48,680 nt of DNA from Candidatus Blautia merdavium (GCA_019119975.1 DWVZ01000013.1:1-48680), one strand, 5' to 3'. Positions 33,367 through 42,165 are shown, counted from the stretch's first letter. The notes: generated by a model not told the origin, from the sequence alone. Numbers and translations: made by a program.

Positions 33367-35322
33367 CTAATTCTTTACTTCTTTTTTGGTATTGACACGT
33401 TTTAAAAATGGCTGGAATTCTTTTCCGCTGCCTTTGTAGAAGCGGCTGAACATCTCGTAGTATTCCAGACGAAGGACCTGGATGCCTACGATCAGACCTT
33501 CCATGGCGCATACAAACCCATTGCCCAGGATGATGACCGGCCAGTTAATATTTCCTCCGTTCTCCGCTCCTGCCAGCATGAGCACTACACCCATCATAGC
33601 TGCATGGCTGACCGCGAAGGCGCCGATACGGATAAAGGACAGTGTGTTGGACAGGAAACTGAGCATGATCTCAAATAATTCAAAAAAGCTCTGTACAAAA
33701 AACATAGGTTTGCTGCCCTCAATGACCGGTGATTTCTTTTTCACCAGACGGGTGAGGGGCTCCTTCATCATGATCAGGAGAAGGGGCACGGCAAACATGA
33801 CAATCAAAAGCACTGCCGCAGGAAGTTTCTTCCCTGTGATCAGGAGAACTGCCGAAAGGGTCAGGGTTCCATAGAAGACCAGACCGCATACGGCATTCTG
33901 GTCAAACCAGATATTTTCCACATCCTTATTTCTCACCCCGTTGATGATATGGAAGATCATGGTGGTAAGGATCAGGAACATACCAAATACAATAGCTGCT
34001 ACGAATACGGTATTGATATTGCCAAGTCCGGGCACCAGCATCATCGCCTCTGTGGGGTGGAGCCAGAGCGCCGGGATCACATCTTCAAATCCGAAGACGC
34101 TGCCGAACATCAGTCCGAAGAAAGCGGAGAAGATCCCGGCAGTCCCGATGATGGCGGCAAGGTTCATTTTCTTTTTCCGGTAAAGGAGAAAACCGCCCAC
34201 AGCCAGCAGCAGCCCCTGCCCAAAGTCTCCGAACATGGCGCCGAAGATAAAGGAATAGGTCAGCGCCACAAAGACGGTGGGATCCATTTCATGGTAATCC
34301 GGAAGCCCGTACATCTTGATATACATCTCAAAGGGCTTGAAGATCCTGGGGTTTTTCAGTTTGGTGGGAGGATTGCAGCTGATCCGGTTCTGATCGTCCT
34401 CCACCACCACAAAGAGATTGGGGTCTTCCTCCACATCCTTTAGAAAGGAAGCCGCGTCCCGCTGGGTCATCCAGCCGCAGAGGATGTAGAAGGTTTCCTG
34501 GTGCTCTTTTACACAGGCGGCGACTTTGCGCACGTCAAAGTTTGTGGAGAGGGCGTTCAAGCACGCCTGGGCAGAAAGGATTTTTTCTGCGTCTTTTTGA
34601 AGAAGCTGCTCCATCTGTTCCTGGCACCGGGTATATTGGCGGCTGGCGTTCTCCAGACGGGCTTCCAGCTCCGCGCAGATCTTTTGGGGCGTTCCGTAAT
34701 AATAATCCTTTTTCAGATAGATCCTCTCAAAATGCATGGAGGAAAACGCGGCGTCTACCTGCTCCATCTTGGTCCACACTACAAAGTACACACCCCACAC
34801 ATAGTCTCCGTCCTGATGACAGGGATAAAATAAGGTATCCAGGTTGTCGTAAACATATTCCTTAAAGCGCTCATAGTATTCCACCGGGATCCTTCCGAAT
34901 CTGGCTTGGGCAAAGCGGTAATGGATCAGTTTGTCCACGTCTTCCGGCAGTTCCAGGAAGGGTGTGATCTTATTCAGATCCTCTGTCAGGGAATTCCTGG
35001 TCTCAGCTATATCCTGGATTTCTTTTTGTATTTCCTGGAGCCGGCAGCTTAAAGAGTCTGCAAGGCTTTCAGCCTCCTCCAGGGAGATTTCCCGGATGGG
35101 GACGTTCTCTTTCTCCTTGATAAGAGAAGCGAAATCGTTCATCTTGTTCAGCAGATCTTTGTAGGGATTGATCTGAAGGTAAGGGGAAAGATTCTGTACC
35201 TGACTCAGCTGCGCCATGGCATTTTCCAGGTGTATCTCGTATTTGGAAAGATATTCGTTCACCACCCGGTCAATGTCAGCCTTGGGACCGGTAATGCTCA
35301 GGAACTTCATCTTTTCAATCAT
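33367..35322 (-). CDS. ntpI: V-type ATP synthase subunit I (a)
   Basis: A 651-residue stator subunit with an N-terminal soluble half (about 1-330, including coiled coils) and a C-terminal half with about seven helices forming the ion half-channels. Marks are DPTVFVALTYSFIFGAMFGDFGQGLLLAVGGF, the FGSVFGFE segment and LSNTLSFIRIGAFAVSHAAM, where the Arg faces the ring Glu. The start at 35322 follows AGGAGG with about 9 bases spacing; a GTG at 35331 lies within the ribosome binding site itself. Confidence 0.95.
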   Translation of the reverse strand: MIEKMKFLSITGPKADIDRVVNEYLSKYEIHLENAMAQLSQVQNLSPYLQINPYKDLLNKMNDFASLIKEKENVPIREISLEEAESLADSLSCRLQEIQKEIQDIAETRNSLTEDLNKITPFLELPEDVDKLIHYRFAQARFGRIPVEYYERFKEYVYDNLDTLFYPCHQDGDYVWGVYFVVWTKMEQVDAAFSSMHFERIYLKKDYYYGTPQKICAELEARLENASRQYTRCQEQMEQLLQKDAEKILSAQACLNALSTNFDVRKVAACVKEHQETFYILCGWMTQRDAASFLKDVEEDPNLFVVVEDDQNRISCNPPTKLKNPRIFKPFEMYIKMYGLPDYHEMDPTVFVALTYSFIFGAMFGDFGQGLLLAVGGFLLYRKKKMNLAAIIGTAGIFSAFFGLMFGSVFGFEDVIPALWLHPTEAMMLVPGLGNINTVFVAAIVFGMFLILTTMIFHIINGVRNKDVENIWFDQNAVCGLVFYGTLTLSAVLLITGKKLPAAVLLIVMFAVPLLLIMMKEPLTRLVKKKSPVIEGSKPMFFVQSFFELFEIMLSFLSNTLSFIRIGAFAVSHAAMMGVVLMLAGAENGGNINWPVIILGNGFVCAMEGLIVGIQVLRLEYYEMFSRFYKGSGKEFQPFLKRVNTKKEVKN

Positions 35323-35334
35323 GTAAATCACCTC

Positions 35335-36375
35335 CTAGGTTCTGTGTATATAATCCATAGTCTCAGCAGGTGACAGCCCGTACCGGACACATTCAATGGC
35401 TGTGGTCAGCCTGTCAACTTCGTGTTCCTTATGATAAAAATAAGAATAAATCATAATCACTGAGTGCGGATATTTTCTTGCCTCGGATTCCAGTATGGTC
35501 TTCAGGTTCAGGGTGTAGAATTCTTCCAGTTTCTCCGGGGCAAGTTCGGGGAAACGTTTCTTATAGTAGGTGCCTTCCAGGACCCGCCTGAATTCTTCCG
35601 GGTCCGGGGCTTCCACCAGCGCGGAGATTTCCTGTCTGCTGAGACGGTAATGCACAGGGATCAGCAGAGCGTAAATGTCCGTGGGCTGCATGTGATAATA
35701 TTTTTTGGAGCGGTAGATCCACTGCAGGTTCAGCATGTCGAATTTATTGCCGTAAGCCCGGGTGATCTCTTCCAGATCCCTTTTCTTAAACAGCTTTTCC
35801 TTCACAGACCAGATATTGGCGAAATAATACTGGTCCAGCGCCATGCCGTAGTCGAAGATCTGGGGTTTAAAGTCGTTTCCCAGCTTTTTCAGCGGGGCAT
35901 AGTATTCGGATCCCTCCAGGTGATTGACGAATTCCTCCACGGTTGCCGAAGAAGTCAGTTTTTCGATATCCAGCTTGGAATGCCGGTCAAAAAATTCCTT
36001 AAACAGGGAAAGATCCAGCTGTGCATGTCCCTGGTCAAAGACTTTGCGCAGGCATTCCTTCATGACCGCGATCTCATAACGCTTGAAATACAGCGCCATG
36101 AAAGTACGCTGGGAGGGATTGGCGAACCGGTAAAGCTTCGTAAAATTCTGATGTATGGTATGCACCAGGAGCTTTTCGATGTCTCCTCTGTGGAGACGGT
36201 TCTCATCCAGATCTGCCCACAGATCTGCAAATCCCGGCTGTTTCTTCAGATAAGCCACGATCTGGGGCACAGAATCCATCTGAGCGATCTCCTGGTACTG
36301 GGCCTCTCCTATAAGCTTGCTCTGCATGGCTCGGATCTTGGTGGACAGACCGCTGTAGGACAACAGGCTTCCCAT
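35335..36375 (-). CDS. ntpC: V-type ATP synthase subunit C
   Basis: A 346-residue helical socket (AC39/d type) that joins the central stalk to the membrane ring. It opens with SYSGLSTKIRAMQSKLIGEAQYQEIAQMDSVPQIVAYLKKQPGF and ends in a repeat of the three-part fold with NLQWIYRSKKYYHM, typical of the family. It starts 4 bases after the subunit H stop and is followed closely by the I gene. Confidence 0.93.
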   Translation of the reverse strand: MGSLLSYSGLSTKIRAMQSKLIGEAQYQEIAQMDSVPQIVAYLKKQPGFADLWADLDENRLHRGDIEKLLVHTIHQNFTKLYRFANPSQRTFMALYFKRYEIAVMKECLRKVFDQGHAQLDLSLFKEFFDRHSKLDIEKLTSSATVEEFVNHLEGSEYYAPLKKLGNDFKPQIFDYGMALDQYYFANIWSVKEKLFKKRDLEEITRAYGNKFDMLNLQWIYRSKKYYHMQPTDIYALLIPVHYRLSRQEISALVEAPDPEEFRRVLEGTYYKKRFPELAPEKLEEFYTLNLKTILESEARKYPHSVIMIYSYFYHKEHEVDRLTTAIECVRYGLSPAETMDYIHRT

Positions 36376-36379
36376 ATGC

Positions 36380-36694
36380 TCATCCCTTCCTTATGATTCT
36401 CTCATATATATTTTCTGCCAGTTCACGGTGGTGCTCCTGATAATAGTGCTCCATGTGCGCCAGCTTAGCTTCGGTATCTGCTTTCTGACTTTCCAGTTCC
36501 TGCTTCATCCGGATCTCCAGCTGCTCCTGTATCTCCTTTACCTGCGCCTGTGTTTCCTGGTCCACCTTGCGGTCAAAGGCTTCCACGGCGGCTTCGTGAT
36601 CCCGGGCAAGCTGAAGCTTCTGCTCCGAGACGCTGTCCATGATCCGGGAGGCGGCAGCTTCTATTTCAGCCAGCTTCGTGATAATGTTTTCCAT
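36380..36694 (-). CDS. V-type ATP synthase peripheral stalk subunit H/G-like
   Basis: A 104-residue, highly charged, almost fully helical protein (MENIITKLAEIEAAASRIMDSVSEQK...) fitting the small stalk subunit that pairs with subunit E. GGAGG lies 7 bases before the ATG at 36694. A longer frame extending to 36925 covers the promoter and AT-rich DNA and is rejected. It is the first gene of the operon H-C-I-K-F-E-A-B-D. Confidence 0.85.
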   Translation of the reverse strand: MENIITKLAEIEAAASRIMDSVSEQKLQLARDHEAAVEAFDRKVDQETQAQVKEIQEQLEIRMKQELESQKADTEAKLAHMEHYYQEHHRELAENIYERIIRKG

Positions 36695-36722
36695 AAGCTT
36701 TCCTCCTTTTGCTATACTCCCT

Positions 36723-36751
36723 ATCATACACCTTTTTGGCAAAAATGTCAT
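36723..36751 (-). promoter_or_regulatory. Promoter of the V-ATPase operon
   Basis: On the minus strand, ATGACA (36746-36751) and TATGAT (36723-36728) are 17 bases apart, placing the start of transcription about 20 bases before the first gene. Confidence 0.75.
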
Positions 36752-36905
36752 ATAAAATTGCAGTAATATTTTGAAAATATATACAATAAAAATGAAGGGC
36801 AAAAGCTGCCGGATGGGAAGTATATATTTAGAATGCAGTAAAAAGTGAAAAAAATACCAGGAAGAAAAAGAAAAGTGACGAAACACCAGAAAAGGGAAAA
36901 GAAGG

Positions 36906-36934
36906 TTGCGTTTTAGGACGTTCAACGCTATAAT
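36906..36934 (+). promoter_or_regulatory. Sigma-A promoter of trmB
   Basis: TTGCGT (36906-36911) and TATAAT (36929-36934) with a 17-base spacer. Between it and the V-ATPase promoter lie about 150 AT-rich bases in which I see nothing else. Confidence 0.75.
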
Positions 36935-37009
36935 GCAGGGAGGAATGACAAAAACCAGGAACAGCAGGCGCGTCCAGGATGCCGCGTGCTTGGAAAGGCA
37001 GGAAAAATC

Positions 37010-37669
37010 ATGAGGTTAAGAAATATCCCGGGGGCAAAGGAAACCATCGAAGAGAGCTGTTTCGTTGTTCATGAGCCCCAGGAGAAAAAGGGAAAGTGGC
37101 AGGAGATCTTTCACAATGAGAATCCTGTCCATATAGAAGTGGGGATGGGAAAGGGCAGGTTCCTGATGGATCTGGCAGCTTTGCATCCACAGATCAATTA
37201 TGTAGGGATTGAGATGTATGACAGCGTCCTTCTGCGAGCCATCCAGAAAATGGAGGAAAAGGAACAGGAGGGGACCATTCCCCGAAATCTGCGCTTTCTC
37301 CGTATGGATGCCAGGGAGCTTCCCCTGGTCTTTGCTCCGGGAGAGGTGGGGAAGATTTATCTGAATTTCTCAGATCCCTGGCCCAAGGAGCGCCATGCAA
37401 AGCGCAGGCTGACTTCCCGGCAGTTTCTGGAGCGGTACGATCAGATCCTGGCGAAGGACGGTACAGTGGAGTTTAAGACAGACAACAGGGGTCTTTTTGA
37501 ATTTTCTCTGGAGGAAGTCCGGGAGGCAGGCTGGACGCTGGATGCCCATACCTTTGATTTGCATCACGACCCGCAGATGAGCCGGGGAAATGTGATGACA
37601 GAATATGAGGAGAAATTCTCTTCCATGGGGAATCCCATCCATAAGCTGATCGCGTCCAGAAGCAGATAA
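37010..37669 (+). CDS. trmB: tRNA (guanine-N7)-methyltransferase TrmB
   Basis: A 219-residue SAM-dependent enzyme that methylates G46 of tRNA. The SAM-binding loop is HIEVGMGKGRFLMDLA, then VGIEMYDSVLLRAI; the active site block is LNFSDPWPKERHAKRRLTSRQFLE, followed by EFKTDNRGLFEFS. The length is standard. ATG at 37010 (MRLRNIPGAKE) is preceded by GCAGGA; a GTG eight codons upstream is less likely. It is transcribed from its own promoter, opposite to the V-ATPase operon. Confidence 0.95.
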   Translation: MRLRNIPGAKETIEESCFVVHEPQEKKGKWQEIFHNENPVHIEVGMGKGRFLMDLAALHPQINYVGIEMYDSVLLRAIQKMEEKEQEGTIPRNLRFLRMDARELPLVFAPGEVGKIYLNFSDPWPKERHAKRRLTSRQFLERYDQILAKDGTVEFKTDNRGLFEFSLEEVREAGWTLDAHTFDLHHDPQMSRGNVMTEYEEKFSSMGNPIHKLIASRSR

Positions 37670-37686
37670 AGACAGGATACAGGCAA

Positions 37687-37922
37687 AAAGGCAGAAACTC
37701 ATAGCTTTCGCAGCATATGCTATAAGTAAGGATACCATACAGGAGCAGGACTTATGGCAAAGAAGCAGGGAGGAATCCAGAACGCAGTCTCCCGGTGGGC
37801 ATATCAGAACCGGCGGGGAGGGACCAGGGCGGCAGATGTACTCAAATCTCTGGAAGAAACCGAAAAGACCCTGGGCGCGGTAAAGGTAAAGAAAAAATAG
37901 AATCCTGAGAGTTTCTGCCTTT
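37687..37922. repeat. 14-base inverted repeat enclosing a small ORF
   Basis: AAAGGCAGAAACTC (37687-37700) and GAGTTTCTGCCTTT (37909-37922) are perfect reverse complements, 208 bases apart, around the 48-codon ORF. No target duplication or transposase is visible. Confidence 0.6.
37754..37900 (+). CDS. Small basic protein of unknown function
   Basis: A 48-residue frame, MAKKQGGIQNAVSRWAYQNR followed by RGGTRAADVLKSLEETEKTLGAVKVKKK. AGGAG lies 8 bases before the ATG. The basic first half and the helix-forming second half suggest a folded or nucleic-acid-binding peptide, but I do not recognise a family. It lies between trmB and tRNA-Lys and within the 14-base inverted repeats. The good ribosome binding site and sensible composition favour a real gene. 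Confidence 0.55.
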   Translation: MAKKQGGIQNAVSRWAYQNRRGGTRAADVLKSLEETEKTLGAVKVKKK

Positions 37923-37990
37923 GGATTTTAGGGAATCCCGGGCAATGTAAAATGTTTCTAAAAAAAAACAAAAAAATAATTAAAAAATCC

Positions 37991-38019
37991 TTGCATTTTG
38001 TAAAACTATCGGATATAAT
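37991..38019 (+). promoter_or_regulatory. Promoter of tRNA-Lys
   Basis: TTGCAT (37991-37996) and TATAAT (38014-38019) with a 17-base spacer. The 40 bases upstream are nearly all A and T (A runs near 37960-37985), resembling an UP element of a strong stable-RNA promoter. Confidence 0.8.
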
Positions 38020-38069
38020 ATTTTTTGCACTGAGGGAAACACCTCAGGATGATGAAAGCCACAAGATAC

Positions 38070-38142
38070 GCGCCTTTAGCTCAGTTGGTAGAGCACCTGA
38101 CTCTTAATCAGGGTGTCCAGGGTTCGAGCCCCTGAAGGCGCA
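38070..38142 (+). tRNA. tRNA-Lys (CTT)
   Basis: A 73-base tRNA. The acceptor stem GCGCCTT pairs with AAGGCGC, with discriminator A at 38142. The D-arm has AGCTCAGTTGGTAGAGC, the anticodon loop is CTCTTAA with anticodon CTT (reads AAG, lysine), and the T-arm has GGTTCGAGCC. CCA is not encoded. A T8 run at about 38189-38196 after a weak hairpin may end transcription. Confidence 0.97.
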
Positions 38143-38217
38143 TTGAAAAGCACTGTTTTTGCAGACACGATGAGCTGCGGGGACGGTGTTTTTTTTGTGT
38201 CCGGAAGGAAAACGCGT

Positions 38218-38235
38218 CCCGGCAAAGCCGGGTTT
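38218..38235 (+). terminator. Short GC hairpin, possible terminator
   Basis: CCCGGC (38218-38223) and GCCGGG (38227-38232) enclose AAA and are followed by TTT. A second GCCGGGTTT copy lies at 38243-38251. The T run is short. Confidence 0.4.
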
Positions 38236-38256
38236 AACAGAAAGCCGGGTTTGAGG

Positions 38257-38285
38257 TTGAAATCTTCAGTTTTCCACTTTATAAT
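38257..38285 (+). promoter_or_regulatory. Sigma-A promoter of the MATE exporter gene
   Basis: TTGAAA (38257-38262) and TATAAT (38280-38285) with a 17-base spacer. Transcription would start near 38292, which excludes an ATG at 38294 as the start of the exporter gene. Confidence 0.8.
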
Positions 38286-38338
38286 AGGAAAGGATGTCTG
38301 AGGACATTGGATTTTACAGTAAGAAAAGAGGAATCAAG

Positions 38339-39682
38339 ATGATCAAGGATTTAACTGTGGGAAAGCCGGGAGCTGTGCTTTGGCGGTTTTCTCTTCCCAT
38401 GTTTGTGGGCGTGATATTTCAGCAGATCTATAATATCGCAGACAGTGTGATCGCCGGAAGGTTCGCAGGGGAGGACGCACTGGCGGCAGTAGGCGCCAGC
38501 TATCCCATCACTATGATCTTTATGGCAATCGCGATCGGAAGCCAGATCGGCTGCACCATTGTGGTGAGCCAGCTCTTTGGCGCAAAGCGGTACCGGGATC
38601 TGAAATCCGCAGTCTCGACTGCCATGATCAGCGGTCTGGTGCTGTCCGCCCTGCTTCTGGTGATCGGGCTTCTGACTTCCAAAGGCATGATGATCCTGGT
38701 GAATACGCCCGAGAATATTTTTGCAGACGGCGCGCTGTATCTGAGAATCTATATCGGCGGTTTTATTTTCCTGTTTCTCTATAACGTAGCTACGGGAATC
38801 TTCAACAGCCTGGGAGACAGCAAGACGCCGCTGTATTTTCTCATCGCTTCTTCGGTGGGGAATATCTTTCTGGACTGGCTGTTTGTAGCAGTTTTTCATA
38901 TGGGCGTGGCAGGCGTTGCCTGGGCGACGTTTCTGGCGCAGGGAGCCGCCTGTGTGCTGTCTCTTCTGGTGTTAAAGAAGCGGGTAGCAGAGATCAGGAC
39001 CGAGGGAAAAATTCCCCTGTTCAGCTTTCAGGATCTGAAAAAGATTGGGGCAGTGGCGGTTCCCAGTATTTTGCAGCAGAGCTTTATCTCTGTGGGAAAT
39101 ATGTGCGTGCAGGGGCTGATCAACAGCTATGGCTCCTCCGTTATTGCAGGTTATTCCGCTGCCATTAAGCTGAATACTTTTACCATTACCTGCTTTACCA
39201 CCCTGGGAAACAGCGTATCCAGCTTTACTGCGCAGAACATCGGAGCAGGAAAGACAGACCGGGTCAAAAGCGGCTTCCGTACAGGCGTGCTGCTGGCGAT
39301 GGTCTTTGCTGTTGTGGCGTTTGTTCTCCTCTTCGGATTCGGCGGACAATGTCTGAATATGTTTATGAACGAAGAGAGCACACAGCTTGCCAGAGATACC
39401 GGCGTGATTTTTTTCAAAATTGTGACGCCGTTTTATTTCCTGATCTGTATTAAACTGATCTCGGACGGGGTACTGAGAGGAAGCGGATGTATGGGACAGT
39501 TTATGGTGAGTACGTTTGCCGATCTGCTGCTGCGTGTGCTGCTGGCGTTTGTGTTTTCCTCCTTCTGGGGTTCTGTGGGGATCTGGATCTCCTGGCCGGT
39601 GGGCTGGACCATCGGTACGGGACTTTCCACTGCTTTTTATAAAAAGGGAAGCTGGAAACGGCAGTTCGGACAGAGCCTGTAA
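38339..39682 (+). CDS. MATE family efflux transporter
   Basis: A 447-residue multidrug and toxin extrusion protein with twelve membrane helices in two repeats. It starts MIKDLTVGKPGAVLWRFSLPMFVGVIFQQIYNIADSVIAGRFAGEDALAAVGASYPI, matching the NorM/DinF-like branch. MATE proteins export cationic drugs or metabolites using Na+ or H+. ATG at 38339 follows AGAGG with 8 bases; the in-frame ATG at 38294 is almost at the transcription start. The cargo is unknown. Confidence 0.93.
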   Translation: MIKDLTVGKPGAVLWRFSLPMFVGVIFQQIYNIADSVIAGRFAGEDALAAVGASYPITMIFMAIAIGSQIGCTIVVSQLFGAKRYRDLKSAVSTAMISGLVLSALLLVIGLLTSKGMMILVNTPENIFADGALYLRIYIGGFIFLFLYNVATGIFNSLGDSKTPLYFLIASSVGNIFLDWLFVAVFHMGVAGVAWATFLAQGAACVLSLLVLKKRVAEIRTEGKIPLFSFQDLKKIGAVAVPSILQQSFISVGNMCVQGLINSYGSSVIAGYSAAIKLNTFTITCFTTLGNSVSSFTAQNIGAGKTDRVKSGFRTGVLLAMVFAVVAFVLLFGFGGQCLNMFMNEESTQLARDTGVIFFKIVTPFYFLICIKLISDGVLRGSGCMGQFMVSTFADLLLRVLLAFVFSSFWGSVGIWISWPVGWTIGTGLSTAFYKKGSWKRQFGQSL

Positions 39683-39697
39683 GCAGGCAGGAAACAG

Positions 39698-39726
39698 TTG
39701 GTTTCCTGCAGCAATGGTGCTATAAT
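39698..39726 (+). promoter_or_regulatory. Promoter of the esterase gene with an overlapping inverted repeat
   Basis: TTGGTT (39698-39703) and TATAAT (39721-39726), spacer 17. CAGGAAAC (39688-39695) and GTTTCCTG (39701-39708) form an inverted repeat across the -35 box; it could be an operator or an incomplete terminator of the MATE gene. Confidence 0.65.
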
Positions 39727-39754
39727 TTATGAAAACGGCAGGAGGAACAAAATT

Positions 39755-40627
39755 ATGAAAACAACGGTGCATATTGAACCAAAGAAACCGCAGTATTCGG
39801 TTGTCACAGGGCTTTCCTTTGCCCAGGTGGACGACTGGTGCGGACACAGTGTCCGGGATCTGAAGATGGATGTGATCTACCCGGAGCAGGGAGATAAGAA
39901 AAGCCCCTGTATCGTATGGATCTGCGGAGGCGGCTGGCTGACCATGAGCGTATCCGCCCATCTGCTGTATCTGTGTGAACTGGCGCACAAAGGCTTTGTA
40001 GTGGCGAGCGTCCAGTACCGTACCAGCAACCATGCGCCGTTTCCGGCACAGCTGGAAGATGTAAAGGCAGGCATCCGTTATCTGAAAGCTCATGCAGACC
40101 GGTTCTGCATAGATCCGGACCGGTTCGGCGTTATGGGAGAGTCGGCAGGAGGACAGCTGGCAGCCATGGCGGCTTTGACCGGGGACCGGAAGGAATTTGA
40201 CAAGGGCGCGTACCTGGAGTATTCCAGCGCTGTGCAGGCAGCCTGCCCCTGGTATGTCCCTTCGGTGCTGGGAGAAATGGTGACCAGGTATCCCCAGGAA
40301 ATGCAGGCAGGCACTCCGGAATCCCTGCTGATCGGGGGAAATGCCGCGGTCAGGAAAGAGGAGGCAGCTTTTGCCAGCCCTATCAATTATGTGACAGAGC
40401 AGGCGCCGCCTTTCCTGCTGCTTCACGGCACCTGTGACAGGACCGTGCCCTTTGCCCTGGGAGAGAGGCTGTACGAGGCTTTGGAGGAAAAAGGCGCCGA
40501 TGCGGAGCTGATCGCCATTGAGGGAGCCGATCACGCGGACGTCCATTTTTTCCAGGAGGAGATCTGGAACCGCATTGAAGCCTTCTTTAAAGAAAAGCTG
40601 GGCAAAGAGGAAGAAAAAGATCGATGA
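39755..40627 (+). CDS. Alpha/beta hydrolase (esterase/lipase, HSL-like)
   Basis: A 290-residue cytoplasmic hydrolase of the BD-FAE/HSL type. The catalytic triad is Ser130 (GESAGG), Asp228 (HGTCDRTVP) and His260 (GADHAD). The oxyanion motif, usually HGGGW, reads CGGGW (VWICGGGWLT). A short-chain ester or acetylated sugar substrate is likely but unproven. AGGAGG lies about 9 bases before the ATG at 39755; a 19-codon upstream extension runs over the promoter. It may be co-transcribed with the isochorismatase-fold gene 29 bases later. Confidence 0.88.
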   Translation: MKTTVHIEPKKPQYSVVTGLSFAQVDDWCGHSVRDLKMDVIYPEQGDKKSPCIVWICGGGWLTMSVSAHLLYLCELAHKGFVVASVQYRTSNHAPFPAQLEDVKAGIRYLKAHADRFCIDPDRFGVMGESAGGQLAAMAALTGDRKEFDKGAYLEYSSAVQAACPWYVPSVLGEMVTRYPQEMQAGTPESLLIGGNAAVRKEEAAFASPINYVTEQAPPFLLLHGTCDRTVPFALGERLYEALEEKGADAELIAIEGADHADVHFFQEEIWNRIEAFFKEKLGKEEEKDR

Positions 40628-40656
40628 AGATTCAGAGAAAATGGAGATGAGGCAGA

Positions 40657-41181
40657 ATGAAAGAATTGCTTGTAGTGGTGGATATGCAGAACGATTTTGT
40701 GACCGGCGCCCTGGGTACTGAGGAAGCGGTTAAGATCGTGGGAAATGTGGCGGAGAAGGTAAGGGAAGCCAGGGAAAAAGGAGCAGACCTGGTTTTTACC
40801 ATGGATACTCACGGGAGAGACTATCTGGAGACTCAGGAAGGGAGAAACCTGCCGGTTCCCCACTGTATCAAAGGTACGGAGGGATGGAAGATCATCCCTG
40901 AGCTTCAGGATGAGACCGGGGACAGCGTGGTCCTGGAGAAGCCTTCCTTTGGAAGCGCAGAGCTGGCTGACCTGGCAAAGGAAAGAGGCTATGCCAAGAT
41001 CCGGCTGATCGGGGTCTGCACGGATATCTGTGTGATCACCAACGCTCTGCTGCTGAAGACAGCCCTGCCGGAAGCAAAGATCAGCGTAGATGCTTCCTGC
41101 TGTGCAGGAGTAACGCCCCAGAGCCATAAAAACGCTCTGGAAGCAATGAAGATGTGCCAGATTCAGATAGAAAACAACTAA
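40657..41181 (+). CDS. Isochorismatase-fold cysteine hydrolase, nicotinamidase-like
   Basis: A 174-residue hydrolase with the triad Asp9 (VVDMQNDF), Lys95 (VLEKPSFGS) and Cys125 (GVCTDICV). Candidate metal ligands Asp50 and His52 (MDTHG) and His69 (VPHC) match the metal site of nicotinamidases (PncA), so it may convert nicotinamide to nicotinate in NAD salvage. Other isochorismatase-fold amidases share these motifs, hence the open name. GATGAGG precedes the ATG. Confidence 0.87.
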   Translation: MKELLVVVDMQNDFVTGALGTEEAVKIVGNVAEKVREAREKGADLVFTMDTHGRDYLETQEGRNLPVPHCIKGTEGWKIIPELQDETGDSVVLEKPSFGSAELADLAKERGYAKIRLIGVCTDICVITNALLLKTALPEAKISVDASCCAGVTPQSHKNALEAMKMCQIQIENN

Positions 41182-41205
41182 CAGGCGCTGGCAGGAGGAA
41201 TGGTT

Positions 41206-42165
41206 ATGACGAAAAGAAGTGCAAAGTGGCTGATCGCGGCAGCCGGGGCAGCTGTGTCGGGCATCCTGTTCTTAAAAATGGTGGTGGATATTTTCTTCGT
41301 CTATGCGGCAAGGGGAAGATCTCTGAAGCTCTTAGGCGGAAGGAAAAGAGACAAGGCAAAGCGGCAGCAGTATGAGAACAGCTGGCTGAAAAAGCAGCCC
41401 CTGACCAGTGTATCGATCCAAAGTGAAGACGGGCTGAAGCTTCGGGGACATTATCTGAAGCATCCGGAGGAGAAGCGGATCATCCTTTGCTTTCACGGTT
41501 GGAGAGGGACCTGGACCAGCGATTTTGACAAGCTGGCGCAATGGTTTTACCAGGAAGGCAGCAGCCTGCTCTTAGTCGAGCAGCGCGCCCAGGGAGAGAG
41601 CGAAGGCAAATACATGGGATTCGGTATTCTGGAAAGGAAAGACTGCTGCCGTTGGCTGGACTTTGTCCGGGAGATGTACGCGGAATCGGAGATCCCGGTG
41701 TATCTGGCAGGGGTCTCTATGGGAGCAGCCACCGTGCTCATGGCAGCCGGTGAGATCCCCCAGGGACAGGTCAAAGGGATCCTGGCAGACTGCGGCTTTT
41801 CCTCTGCATACGATATCGTGCTGCGCACAGGGAAGAATAAATTCCATGTACGGGAATACCCCCTGATGAAATGGCTGAACAGGCGCTGCAGGAAGAAGGC
41901 AGGCTATGCCCTGGATGAATATACAGCCATGGACAGCGTGTCAAAGACGGAGATCCCTGTCCTCTTTGTACACGGGGATGCGGACGACTTTGTCCCCTGG
42001 GAGATGTCCAAGGCAAACTATGAAGCCTGCAAAGGAAAGAAGAAGCTGCTTCTGGCAGAGGGAGCCAGACACTGCCAGAGCTTTGAGGTGCTGGGAGATC
42101 TTTATAAAGACACAGTGAAAGAATTTTTTGAATGGGAAAAAGAAAGCAGACCTGCGGATACATGA
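41206..42165 (+). CDS. Membrane-anchored alpha/beta hydrolase
   Basis: A 319-residue hydrolase with an N-terminal membrane helix (about 8-34) and a serine-hydrolase core: Ser171 (LAGVSMGAATVLM), Asp260 (HGDADDFVP) and His289 (EGARHCQS). The oxyanion segment is FHGWRGTW. The arrangement resembles YfhR/YqkD-type proteins of Firmicutes. The ATG at 41206 has AGGAGG 7 bases upstream; an ATG at 41200 is only one base from it. The stop lies inside the terminator hairpin. Substrate unknown. Confidence 0.87.
   Translation: MTKRSAKWLIAAAGAAVSGILFLKMVVDIFFVYAARGRSLKLLGGRKRDKAKRQQYENSWLKKQPLTSVSIQSEDGLKLRGHYLKHPEEKRIILCFHGWRGTWTSDFDKLAQWFYQEGSSLLLVEQRAQGESEGKYMGFGILERKDCCRWLDFVREMYAESEIPVYLAGVSMGAATVLMAAGEIPQGQVKGILADCGFSSAYDIVLRTGKNKFHVREYPLMKWLNRRCRKKAGYALDEYTAMDSVSKTEIPVLFVHGDADDFVPWEMSKANYEACKGKKKLLLAEGARHCQSFEVLGDLYKDTVKEFFEWEKESRPADT

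Noticed and set aside
38113-38301. A 62-codon frame starting inside tRNA-Lys
   Set aside because: It overlaps the tRNA and the promoter of the MATE gene and has no ribosome binding site.
38972-40546. A 524-codon minus-strand frame opposite the MATE and esterase genes
   Set aside because: It is a shadow of two well-supported plus-strand genes; the protein has no family features and no start site.
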